Assembly: GCA_947311845.1 (NCBI GenBank)
Contig: CAMZMU010000059.1
Location: 54,397,461 to 54,461,460 of the forward strand
DNA from: Poa pratensis
Taxonomy: Eukaryota > Streptophyta > Magnoliopsida > Poales > Poaceae
Length of the DNA: 64,000 nt
Direction of reading: 5' to 3'
Positions 36,194 through 46,380 of this stretch are shown here, in pieces. The notes beneath the pieces were generated by a model. That model was not told the origin of the DNA. It saw only the letters and a list, made by a program, of their open reading frames with translations, and did not search any database. Each line of letters opens with the position of its first letter. Position 1 is the first letter of the stretch. The position numbers were made by a program, and so were the translations under genes.

Positions 36194-36979
36194 ATGTCCG
36201 CGTTCGAGCAATTATCGGGTCTAAAAATAAACTTCCATAAAAGTGAATTGTTTTGCTTTGGTGAGGCCCAAGAAAATGCCTCGTTGTATGCTGATTTATT
36301 CGGCTGCGGGCAAGGCCAGTTTCCTATCAACTATTTGGGTATTCCGATCCATTATCGGAGGCTCACAAATGCTGAATGGAAATTGGTAGAGGAGAGACTT
36401 CAAATCCGTTTAAATAGCTGGAAAGGCAAACTATTATCCTTGGGAGGAAGATTAGTTCTCATAAACTCAGTACTAACTAACATGGTACTTTATATGATTT
36501 CTTTCTTCCAACTTCCGAAAGGAGTCTTAAAACGATTGGATTACTTCCGATCAAGATTCTTTTGGCAAGGTGATAGTGAGAAACGAAAATATCGACTGAC
36601 TAAGTGGAGTGTGGTTTGCTGTCCCAAGGACCAAGGAGGACTCGGTGTTCATGACCTTGAGGTCAAGAATAGAGCCCTGCTTGGTAAATGGATCTTCAAG
36701 CTTCTTGCTGAAGATGGAGTGTGGCAAACCCTCCTTAGGAGAAAGTATGTGGGATCTCAAGCGTTATCTCAGGTTATTTGGAAACCTGGTGATTCCCACT
36801 TCTGGGCTGGTCTTATGGCCACGAAGAAGTTCTTCTTCCCGCATGGATCTTTCTCTATTAAGGATGGTTCAGAAATTAGGTTCTGGGAGGATATCTGGCT
36901 AGGCCAAACCACGCTCCGAGAACAATATCCGGCCTTGTACAATATGTGCGAAACAAAGGCGACACGCTCGCTAAGGTGA
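36194..36979 (+). pseudogene. LINE reverse transcriptase thumb and connecting region
   Basis: 261 open codons, with LSGLKINFHKSELFCFGEA after the RT active site, NYLGIPIHYRRL, SWKGKLLSLGGRLVLINSVL and DGSEIRFWEDIWLGQ. These are standard signposts of plant L1-type ORF2 between RT and the zinc-binding region. It belongs to the LINE at 34,132-37,896 and is not a host gene. Confidence 0.8.
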
Positions 36980-37911
36980 TGGGAACTTCCCCACCGAATG
37001 TTTCGTTCAGAAGAAGTTTATTTGGTCCTAGGCAAGCATCTTGAATGCTCTGCTATTGCGTCTAGACTCGGTCCAGCTGACACAAGGTCCGGATAAATTT
37101 AAATGGAATCTCAACAAGAATGGTATATTCTCGGTTGATTCTATGTACAAGGCGTTAATCCATCTGATGTCCCAGTTGATAATAATAAGAAAATTTGGAA
37201 GATGAAGATCCCGCTAAAAACTAAAGTGTTTGCATGGTATCTTCGTCGAGGGGTAATTCTTATAAAAGATAACCTTGCCAAATGCAATTGGCACAGAAGT
37301 AAAAAGTGTGTCTTTTGTCATCATGATGAGACAAATAAGCATTTATTCTTCCAGTGCGAATTTGCTAGATCTATATGGTCAGCCATCCAGATAAGTTCTA
37401 CCTTATTCCCTCCACGTAGCGTTGCGAATATTTTGGCAATTGGCTAAACGGAGTGGACTCTAGGTTTAAACTTCTTATTAGGGTGGGAGCGATTGCCGTT
37501 ATTTGGTCGCTATGGCTAAGTAGAAATGACAAGATATTTAATGATAAAAATACTTCTGTTATACAGGTTATCTACCGGTGCATGGCTATGCTACGATCAT
37601 GGTCGTCCCTGCGTGTGGAGCACCGCGGCCTATTTTTGGAGGTGTCCTCTCGGTTGGAGGCTGCGGCGAGGGAGTTTTTTCCCAGCATGGGTGGCAGCAT
37701 GATTTTCGGATTGGCCCTCCACCACCACTTTCTTAGGCGTCTCTATAATTTCTCATTTTGATATGTAATTCGTCTTTTATTTTTTGTTGTTTCAAGACTT
37801 GTGAACTTGTTAGGGCTGTGTGCATCCTAGTTATGCAGAGGCCGGGTGTAATACTTAAAACTCTCTTTAAGTAATAAAGACCCTTTATCGAAAAAACGAG
37901 TGCTTGGTGCA

Positions 37912-40900
37912 GAAATTGAGATATCTACACATAAATGTGCTCACATGGTGGCCAATTTAGAAACTTTCCAAAGTCTCAACAAATTACAAGAAAGGGTGCC
38001 TAAGATGAAAAATTTCATGTCGTCAACCAAATAATCCCATGCGAGTTGTTACTTACTTAATCTTCCCAAATCATGTACTAAATATATCAGTTTGCTAATT
38101 CTCAATCGACTAAGAATAATTAAAACTCAGTCGACTCCAACACTATTAGACCACATCATGATTTGTGCTACATGTGGGGGAGGGGGGGGGAGGGTTGTGC
38201 ATTGGTTGCAACTGAATATTTTTCAGTTAAACATGAGTTGCAATTGGGAACAAAAGTCTTGATCATTATATTTACTGTTGTGATTCACGTAATCTTGTGA
38301 GTTGCGCAGGAGTCGCAACTCAGGTACAACCGAGTCTTGGGTGACGATAGACGACTAAGGTTTAGGTAAATATGAATTGACTCAGATCTATACATGACCT
38401 AAATATCATGCTAGGAAGGGAAGTGACACTCCGGACAATTGGACATGTCGAAACTATCCTTGCTATGCTCTCCTCCTAACGCAGTTGCCCCCACGGTAGC
38501 TTGTCGATTGCAGATGTGGAGTCAACAACCACTAGAGGCGACGAGTTCTTTGATTGATGATTGTGGAAATGCATCGCAAACCATTTTCATGTCTAATAGA
38601 AACCCCAACATAGTATTAAATACACAACAAGATTATCTTTGGTTTGCAAATGGAGTTGCTATGCTATGCACGCATGGACATTATCTTTATGTAGGAAACA
38701 TTTGAGCCTTCTAGTTTTGGTGTTACATTGTGGCCACTCTCTAAGTATCCCTACTAATCTTTTATTAGCCACCATACCCTTCTATGTAAATATGAACTAT
38801 TAATAGCATCAACATGATCCTTTTGAATCCATAGGCATAGACAAACATTTAACTACTAATATAAGTGTTGAGGGCGAGCTCCTCTCACCATAACTAGAGG
38901 TTCCATTACACAACGCCAATAACTTACAATGCTCATTATGGTGGATACAATACTCTAGCCACATCACACTTATAGACACGCATGGATATTAATTACCCAA
39001 ACTGTTCTTCATGTCTTATCCTCCTCACATTGACATTGTGGGACCCATCAAGTTTGACACGGGGTCAACACGAAGTCGTGGTGGACTACGAGCCTATGCC
39101 TCATGTTTTAGATGTGTGCAAGGCCATGTCACTATTAGATGGTGAAGATTCCTAGATTAGAAGAAAGAGAGGGGCACTTACTGGTAAATGTGGGTACATA
39201 GTGGCCGATTTAGAAACTTTTTGAAGTCTCGCTAAATCACAGGAGAGAGTGTCTAATTTTTTGCAGCACACAAATAAAAACATTTATGTGGGCGACCCTA
39301 TTCCGCTAAAGATGAGCCTATGAAGAGGGATGGTCAGCCCTCTAGCTCTATACACGTAAATTTATAAAATAAAATATATTAAGAGTTAAAAGTTTGGAAC
39401 TCGAGTACTCGACCATGCAATTAAGGGAAACACATAAACCATACATTGAAGGGTTCAAAGTGATAGATAGAACCGGTCACCCATGGGCTAAAGGTCTTCT
39501 TGTTTTCTCTCAAATTTTCTAGAAACAATTGAGATTACCATGTATCCTTCACTGAAAATATAAAACATCTGTTGTCGCGATGCAATCATTTGGGTGTATA
39601 TAAACTATTAATTATACATGTTTTACAACGACTGAGTGTGTATTCTAACTACTTATTAATTTTCCCTAGGAACACTATTATAAATCTATCAACATGTGTA
39701 TCCAAACTATAATGTTTTTAGTATCCCTTCATCATAAAGCTCACCACAATGAATTCACACTCCTTTGGATGGCGTTCACTAACTACGAGAAATGCAATTT
39801 ACATATCATATCCTAGTATTATATTTTGACAAATGTCGATTATAATTTTCATTCAAATAATATTTTTCACAATCTAAATCATAAACTTTAATATCTATGT
39901 TATCATAGAACTCTATCAACTCTGTTTCAAAAATAAGTTCCATAGGAAGCACATAAAAGTTCCATGGGAAATTTGTATGATTGGAACCCTTAGGATTTGT
40001 ATGAGGGGCTTTTTATTTGCAGGCCTGAATCATATAGGAAATTTCCCTAAGGATCTCTTTGCACTACATTTCATAGAATGTTTTCCATCCATTTTATCTA
40101 ACCTCTAAGGACTCCTTTATGTTTTTACGTGGTCCAATCAAACAAGCTTCACAATCATGTAGGAAGCAACTGGGCACGACATTTTAAGTGTACATTTTCA
40201 TATGTTGTCTTTTCACAATAATGGGGACAGATGATGCCCTTAAAAATATGTTTCATGTATTTCTCATCTTTAGGTTTCTAGATCTTAATTTTGATATCTT
40301 TTAAATATCTCAAGAGAGATTTCAAATATAAGCATATAATTTAGTCATAATTTTCAACACCCTAGAATCTACTAGACACCTTCTATGCCAAACCCATTAC
40401 CTAATTCGGTGAATACAGCTCACTAGCCTGGTTTCAAAACAAAACAAAACAAAACAAAACAAAACTATAGTTCACTAGGCATGCATGCCACATCTATGGA
40501 CATGTAGATATTCCCAAACTGTTTTTGACTCCTCCATGTTGAGTTACTGCCTTGCTAACGTCCGGCGTGGAGTCAATAAGAAGTGGTGGTAGATTATTGG
40601 CCCACGCTGAGTGATGTTGGCTTGTTGCTGCGTACAAGGGAGCGAAGCGTGTCACTACTGGGGGGTGAGTGTTTGATTGTTAGGAGCAGGAGCGGAGGCA
40701 ATTTACATGTAATTAATCATGCAAATTTAAGTATTGTGTGGTGAGTGTTTGATTGTTAGGAGCAGGAGAGAAAGCAATTAGGAGCTGGATGTTTGGAACT
40801 GGACCACACAAGGAAGGAAACACACGAACCATCCGTGAAAGGGATGAAAGTGATTTATAGAACGTACGGGTCACCTTCTGGTCTTCTCGTTCTCTCTCGA

Positions 40901-41137
40901 GCTTTCCAAAATCATTTGAGGCCACTTCCACGCAAACAGAAAAAATCTGCTGGTGTCGTCGGGACGCTATCACGTGGATTTACAAATAACAAAATGCTTA
41001 ACTAGCTTGCCCATAGGCCATAGTGCAGTACAAAAACTTCAGAAGAAAATGTACTCTATCGTCGTAGGAGTGCGACAGCTAACTCGCCTCACGCCACAAT
41101 TGTGTGATTATGTCCCACCAAATGCTTAAGATGCAGT
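37912..41137. repeat. Diverged direct-repeat region
   Basis: The right half of copy A (37,912-38,030), copy B (38,945-39,275) and copy C (40,475-40,665) share a backbone. A second shared block pairs 39,420-39,595 with 40,797-40,985 (both include GGAAACACA, then AAAGTGATWKATAGAAC and GGTCACC). A short tandem duplication (GTGAGTGTTTGATTGTTAGG) lies at about 40,665 and 40,740, and an (AAAAC)n repeat near 40,434-40,466. No gene was recognised. Confidence 0.55.
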
Positions 41138-41233
41138 GTGATTATGTCCCATCAACTCCTTTACGGCCATAATGATGGACTAATTACAAAGGACGTGACA
41201 ACGGATGGTGTGCGTTCGCTGGTTCTGGCTGGC

Positions 41234-42127
41234 TCAAATAGCTGCCACCGGGGATCCATCACTGGCCGACGTGGAGCCAACCACCGGTCGTTGGACGCTG
41301 CTGGCGGAGAGGTAGGCTGCGCAGACCGGCCGGGCTGGTGCCCCGAGGGCTGCATCAACCGCGGCGTCGCTCCACCGGTCCCTCATTGCTCTGTTCAGCC
41401 GCGCCACGAACCCGGCGCGGCGCCGCTCCAGGTGCTTCAGGAACCGCGGCGAGATGCACCGCGTGTTCGACGCATCGTCCGCCTCCGCCAGCGACGGCGC
41501 ATCCACATCCGTGGCGTCCGGGGCGGATGCCAGGTACTGGACCATGGACTCCGTCACGAGGGCCGGCGCGGCGCCGCGGCCGTCCCACAGCCACATGCGC
41601 GCCACGGCCCGGCGCACTGCAGCGGCCACGGCGTCCGTGGCCCCAGATCCGGACAGCAGACGAGGGCTCAGCGAAATGACGTACTCTCCGCCGGCGTTGG
41701 CGTTGACGGTCACGTCATCGGCAGTGAGGTTGCCGCCGGCCATCCGCACGGTGACGCGCGTGACGTGGCGGCGCGGGAACGACGGGTCCGGGAAGAGCGC
41801 CTCCTCGACGGCGCGGCTGGCGCGGTGCAGGACGCGCTCGGCGCGGCCGTTGGAGACGAAGAGCAGGTCGAACCGCCGCCCTTCGACGCTTCCCCGCGCC
41901 GCGGCGCTCACGACGTCGATGTGGAAGCCCTTGGAGGCCTCGTGGTGGGCGAACAGCGAGACGGACGCGACGAGGATGACGGCGAGGTAGCGGGCGGCGA
42001 TGCTGCGTGCCGAGGGGGAGGAGGACGTGGTCGGGGAGTGAGACACGTTGACGGCGGCCGTGTCGTCGTCGGTGATGCTGGAGGAGCACGCGGCGGTGGA
42101 GACGGGCAGGAGGAGCGGGGCTTCCAT
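41234..42127 (-). CDS. Membrane-anchored basic secretory protein (BSP)-like protein, metal site lost
   Basis: Single-exon gene of 297 residues. Residues 1-46 are a Ser/Thr-rich cytosolic tail, 48-62 a transmembrane segment (LAVILVASVSLFAHH), and about 68-275 a domain resembling the plant basic secretory protein family (Pfam peptidase of plants and bacteria). Matches include VEEALFPDPSFPRRHVTRVT, the region around 172-184 and GFVARLNRAMRDRWSD (239-254). In typical family members a zinc-binding HExxH precedes a W-x-W; here the equivalent stretch is RRAVARMWLWDG, with no His or Glu. So peptidase activity is unlikely and a non-enzymatic role is inferred. The frame is intact. A TTTAAATAG box lies about 120 bases upstream. 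Confidence 0.75.
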   Translation of the reverse strand: MEAPLLLPVSTAACSSSITDDDTAAVNVSHSPTTSSSPSARSIAARYLAVILVASVSLFAHHEASKGFHIDVVSAAARGSVEGRRFDLLFVSNGRAERVLHRASRAVEEALFPDPSFPRRHVTRVTVRMAGGNLTADDVTVNANAGGEYVISLSPRLLSGSGATDAVAAAVRRAVARMWLWDGRGAAPALVTESMVQYLASAPDATDVDAPSLAEADDASNTRCISPRFLKHLERRRAGFVARLNRAMRDRWSDAAVDAALGAPARPVCAAYLSASSVQRPVVGSTSASDGSPVAAI

Positions 42128-42245
42128 CGCTGGCCGGCCGGTGACAGGTCAGGTGGAGCTAGATAAGCGTTGGCGAAGCTTACTTGTAAGCAGTCGAGAG
42201 AGGCTGGGATTATTGGCCTGTGGCAATAATTCGAGCTTCCTTCGC

Positions 42246-42257
42246 GCGCTATTTAAA
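42246..42257 (-). promoter_or_regulatory. TATA-like box of the BSP-like gene
   Basis: On the minus strand the sequence reads CTTTAAATAGCGC, about 120 bases before the ATG at 42127. Called on sequence and spacing only. Confidence 0.4.
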
Positions 42258-42269
42258 GCCGATTTTTAA

Positions 42270-44000
42270 ACGTCCAAACGGAGCGGCGTAATGATTTGAC
42301 GTGACTGGATTCTGCGTCAGGTTCGTCTCGCCTCTGCCTGACAGGTTTCTCTTGGTGTGCATCCAGCAGCTGATCGATGTCAAGAAATTCAGAAACCAGT
42401 CCGTGTCAATCTCCCCGATTCGTGTCAGAAATTCAGAAACCAGTCTGGTTTACGTTGTGCTAGCTAGCGATGACAAGTCGTTCGTTGAGTTGAGTATCCG
42501 GGAGGGGGCCTCTGCACGGCTTCACCACCGCAGAAACTAGCGGCCATTCCGTGGTGCACGAGCTCGGCCACAAGTCTGTCGTGCCCAGTGACGGTGACCA
42601 CCCATCGCCATGGTCCTCGGCCAGAATCTAGGTAGAATGCTTGGCTCATGATCGTAGTACGCCCTCGAACAAAGCATCCATGCATTATGGGAATAAGCAT
42701 GATTGCCACAAAATGTTTTCTTCAACCGTGCTCAAACAAAGCTTGTAATATATATACCCGGAAATAAAGCTTGTAATATATATTATCCAGTTAGCATGAT
42801 TGGATTGGCATCAATTTCGTATTTTCTGGCACCCACCCTGTACTCGTGACTTCGTGGACACTGTCTCCTATCTGGCCGTACCGCAACCTCCAGCCATGTG
42901 TGCTTGTCCCTAACCAACCTATGCCAGTAATCGCCGTTCAAGCGTTGCCGGGGACTCGGTTTCATGGCTTTTTCAACCTATGTTTGGTTAGTCGCACGTT
43001 TTTTTTCTCCGTGGAACATGGCCCCATGGAGCCAATCTGAGATGATGCTAGTTTTGATCCATGTTTTGCACTACGTTTGGTGCCCATAATTCCGTATATA
43101 CCTTGTTTCAAAAAAAAAACATTCCGTATATAGAGTTATAGACCCAGTATGTCTTGCTTGAGATAATACGCACTAGCGTTTGGTTGATCAATGTGTATTT
43201 CATGTATTCTCGCCTCTTACTTGCATAGTGAACATATCTCACATCACCTCTGACGCTGATGGTGAGCAAAGCCGAGGCGGAGGTTAAAAACACAGGTACA
43301 CCAAGCACAACGGTGTTGATATGACGATGAAGTTCACCCTGCGAGCGACACGGCTGAGCAGAGATCACGGAGATCTTAAAAGACACACTTACAACAAGTA
43401 CAGTCTAGTAGCTGTTGCTTAACCGTGGAGTTCCAGACAGCGGCTGAGTGGAGATGACAGAGAGCTTGCATAATACACGTACACTAAACTCGTACCGAAC
43501 CGCCGAAACAAAAGAATCATACTAACATAAAATTTGAAGGGCAAGATGAACCTACTAGGCAAAGGAAATTTCAAAAGGTCAACCGAGTGCGACAAATTTA
43601 ACATAATTCCTATAAAAAACTCTGAACATCGGTCCAAATTGAGCAGTTACAAACTTACAATTAACGAAACTCGGCAATTGCCAGAGTGGAAGCAAATCGT
43701 CCATCCGCATCGTTTTCGTGTACATTTTATCTCGAATCGAATCATGGTCGTGTCAATTATTAGGTGAAGAAGATTAAGAAAGGTGAGCAGAAATTAAACA
43801 CACCTACCTAGTAGTTGTGATATGGAATGTGTGTTTCCCTCCCTTGTAAGCTACAGCCTAGTCCTGAAGAAACAACCAAATTGGACACTTCCTCCGGAGC
43901 CATGCCCAGAACTGCTTTCATGATCGCGTTGGGCCAATTTCCCAGGACACTAGCCCACCGAACGTACCAAATTAACATCCAACGGGGGCGGCTATATGTA
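42270..44000. other. No gene seen
   Basis: Mixed-composition intergenic DNA between the BSP-like gene and the Copia element. Short open frames lack family resemblance. Confidence 0.4.
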
Positions 44001-44005
44001 GGTGT

Positions 44006-44134
44006 TGTTAAGTAGTCTAGCCTTTGTATAAATCTGTTTATACGTGTATTGTACACATGTATTCTGATCCTTATATATAGTGGAAAGACGTGAGGGCTGT
44101 TCACCCCACGCAAACCCTAAAACCTCTTTTATCT
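44006..44134 (+). repeat. 5' LTR of the Copia element
   Basis: 129 bp, TGTTAAGTAG to TTTTATCT, with a TATA-like CTTATATATAG near 44,070. Differs from the 3' LTR at three positions. Confidence 0.9.
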
Positions 44135-44147
44135 TGGTATCAGAGCC
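44135..44147 (+). other. Primer-binding site of the Copia element
   Basis: TGGTATCAGAGCC follows the 5' LTR directly and is complementary to the 3' end of initiator-Met tRNA, the usual primer of plant Copia elements. Confidence 0.9.
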
Positions 44148-44242
44148 ACACGCCGCCGCGAGCCCCTCTCCGCGACTGCGTGCGCGATCCGATCGGCGTC
44201 CTCCCTCCGCGCCGCCGCGAGCACTCAACCGCGGCATCGCGA

Positions 44243-45345
44243 TGTCGTCGTCCGCCCTCAGATGTCGGCGTGCTCGCCTCCTCTTCTTCCACGTCCACTC
44301 CCGCCTCAATCTCGCTCTCCGTCCCCGTCCGACTCGACCACGGCAACTTCATGCTGTGGAAGGGCCTCCTCCTGCCCAACCTCTCCGGCGCCGGTCTCCA
44401 CGGCCACCTTGATGCGACCAAGGTTGCGCCGGCGAAGGAGATCACCACGGGAGAAGGCGATAAGGCGGTGACCGTCCCCAACGCCGCCTATCATCACTGG
44501 TGGACTCAGGACCAGAAGGTCCTGGGATTTCTTCTCGGTGCCATGGAGCCAACCATCGCGTGCCAGCTGATCGGCTGCAAGACTGCCGCCGAGGCATGGA
44601 CATCAGTTCATGACATGTTCGGCGCCCACAGCCGCGCGAACGTCCAGCACATCCGACGTCAACTCCAAACCCTACGGAAGGAGGACAAGCCCGCAGCGGA
44701 ATATATGCACATGATGAAATCACTTGCAGACACCATGGCCGCCGCCGGATCTCCTATCTCCAACGACGAACTCGTCGACCACATCATCACCGGGCTCGGC
44801 TCCGCGTTCAACTCCATCGCGGCATCACTCACTGTTGGCAACCAGTCCGTGACTTACACCGACTTCTACGCGCACATCATCTCTTTCGAGGCACTTCAGG
44901 CGCAGCAAGCACAAGCCGAGGGATGGACCTCGTCAGCCAATGCCGTCTCACGCCCTGCACCTTCCACCGGCCATCGCTCTCGCGTGCCTGAGTACAACCA
45001 GGTGCTTTCTCCTCCGGGCGGCAACGGCGGATATCGCCCCCTCGGTGGCGGCAACCCCTACGGTGGCGGAAATCCCTATGGCGGCGGCTATCAGGGTGGC
45101 GGTGGTGGCAACCCCTATGGAAGCAGCAACGCCTATGGAGGCAGCAACAACCCCTACGGGGGTAGCAACGCCTATGGAGGCGGCAACACCTACGGTGGCG
45201 ACAACCGTAACGCGGTAACGGCGGCGGTGGCCGCAACGGTGGTGGCGGTGGCCGCAATGGAGGAGGAGGTCGCCAGCGCTGGCGCCCACGCTGTGGCTAC
45301 TGCGGATATTGGGGGCATCTGCTCCCGACTGTCGCCGTGCAGCGG
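44243..45345 (+). pseudogene. Copia gag region
   Basis: Encodes the capsid-like UBN2/gag domain: LDHGNFMLWKGLLLPNLSG, AYHHWWTQDQKVLGFLLGAM, AWTSVHDMFGAHSRANVQHI, LADTMAAAGSPISNDELVDH. A Gly/Asn/Tyr-rich repeat tract (GGGNPYGGGN) follows at 45,030-45,260, then a CCHC zinc knuckle near 45,275-45,325 whose frame is broken by a lost base. A frame shift also separates the likely start (44,243) from the main frame. Confidence 0.8.
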
Positions 45346-46380
45346 AGGACTACCGCTCCAACAACCAGCGCTCCGGCAACTCGGCTTCGACGAGTGGTGG
45401 CGAGAACCGTCACTGGCATCTGGACACCGGCGCCACGGATCACCTGACAAGTGAACTCGAGCGCCTTCAGTTCTATGAGCGATATGGTGGCAAGGATCAA
45501 GTGCAAGTGGCTAATGGTTCAGGTTTGTCAATTTCGCATATTGGTTATTCGAATCTAGCCGGTTCATCACTTCATCTAAAAAATGTTCTTCATGTTCCCC
45601 ATATTAGCAAACATCTCCTTTCCGTTTTTCGTCTTGTTTCCGATAATGATGTGTTCGTTGAATTTCACCGTCATGCTTTCTTTGTTAAGGACAAGGCCAC
45701 GAGGAGAATCGTCCTTCAAGGTAGAAGTCGTGGAGGGCTCTACCCTATTCCGTTTTCCAAAGCGTCGTTCACCTCCAGTCGTCACGCCTCCGCTAGTGTC
45801 AAGGTCACTCCATCGCAGTGGCATCAGCGTCTCGGTCATCCAGCAAATAATGTAGTGCAATCTATTGTTAGAACAAATGAGCTTTCTTGTTCGTCGTCAG
45901 ACAATTTATCCCTCGTGTGTGATGCATGTCAGCGTGCCAAAAGTCATCAGTTACCTTATTCTTTGTCATCTCATGTCACTACTATGCCTCTTGAGTTAAT
46001 ACATACTGATGTTTGGGGTCCAGCACGTGCTTCTTCGGGGGGGGGGGGGGGGGGGTACAAATACTATGTTAGCTTTGTGGATGACTATTCTCGTTTTTGC
46101 TGGATTTATCTCCTTAAAAACAAGTCTGATGTTGAGCAGATTTTTTATGCTTTCCAGGCCATGTTGAGCGCCTCTTGAACGCCAAAATAAAGGCTGTCCA
46201 ATCTGACTGGGGTGGTGAGTATCATCGTCTCCACCAGTATTTCCAGCGCAGGATCTCACACCGTGTGTCCTGCCCACACACATCCCAACAGAACGGTATT
46301 GCTGAGCGTAAACACCGTCACCGTCACCTGGTTGAAACAGGTCTTGCCTTGCTCGCTCATTCTTCACTCCCCTACATTAT
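45309..46380 (+). pseudogene. Copia protease and integrase region
   Basis: The protease active site DTGA is at 45,423-45,434 (HLDTGATDHLT). The integrase N-terminal zinc finger is in SQWHQRLGHPANNV and CDACQRAKSHQLPY. Catalytic Asp residues are in HTDVWGPA and VSFVDDYSRFCW, and the Glu in QNGIAERKHRH. A 19-base G run (46,037-46,055) adds glycine codons in the catalytic domain without breaking the frame. Frame breaks occur near 46,157 and 46,370. Confidence 0.85.

Larger units (their letters stand above)
34132..37896 (+). mobile_element. L1-type LINE, 3.8 kb, with 15-bp target duplications
   Basis: Flanked by perfect copies of CGAGTGCTTGGTGCA (34117-34131 and 37897-37911) and ending in a short A6 tail after AATAAAGACCCTTTATCG. 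The order is: remnant of the endonuclease (FIWSLVAVYGPAQEDSKAA near 34,385; WGGDFNLLHF near 34,480), linker, then reverse transcriptase. RT motifs are HNKAPGPDGF (35,440), GVILKIDFEKAYDKVKWSF (35,800) and GLRQGDP (36,000), with the ADD site near 36,130 damaged. The zinc-binding region with CVFCHHDETNKHLFFQCEF (37,310) follows. ORF1 and the start of the endonuclease are missing, so it is 5'-truncated. Several frameshifts make it inactive. Confidence 0.9.

Noticed and set aside
41138..42166. 342-codon plus-strand frame
   Set aside because: Antisense to the BSP-like gene, biased composition, no domain.
44135..44147. tRNA-like sequence
   Set aside because: It is a primer-binding site only, without a tRNA body. 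I saw no tRNA gene in the window, though a dedicated scan was not possible.
44877..45289. His/Arg-rich minus-strand frames
   Set aside because: Antisense shadows of the Gly-rich gag tract.
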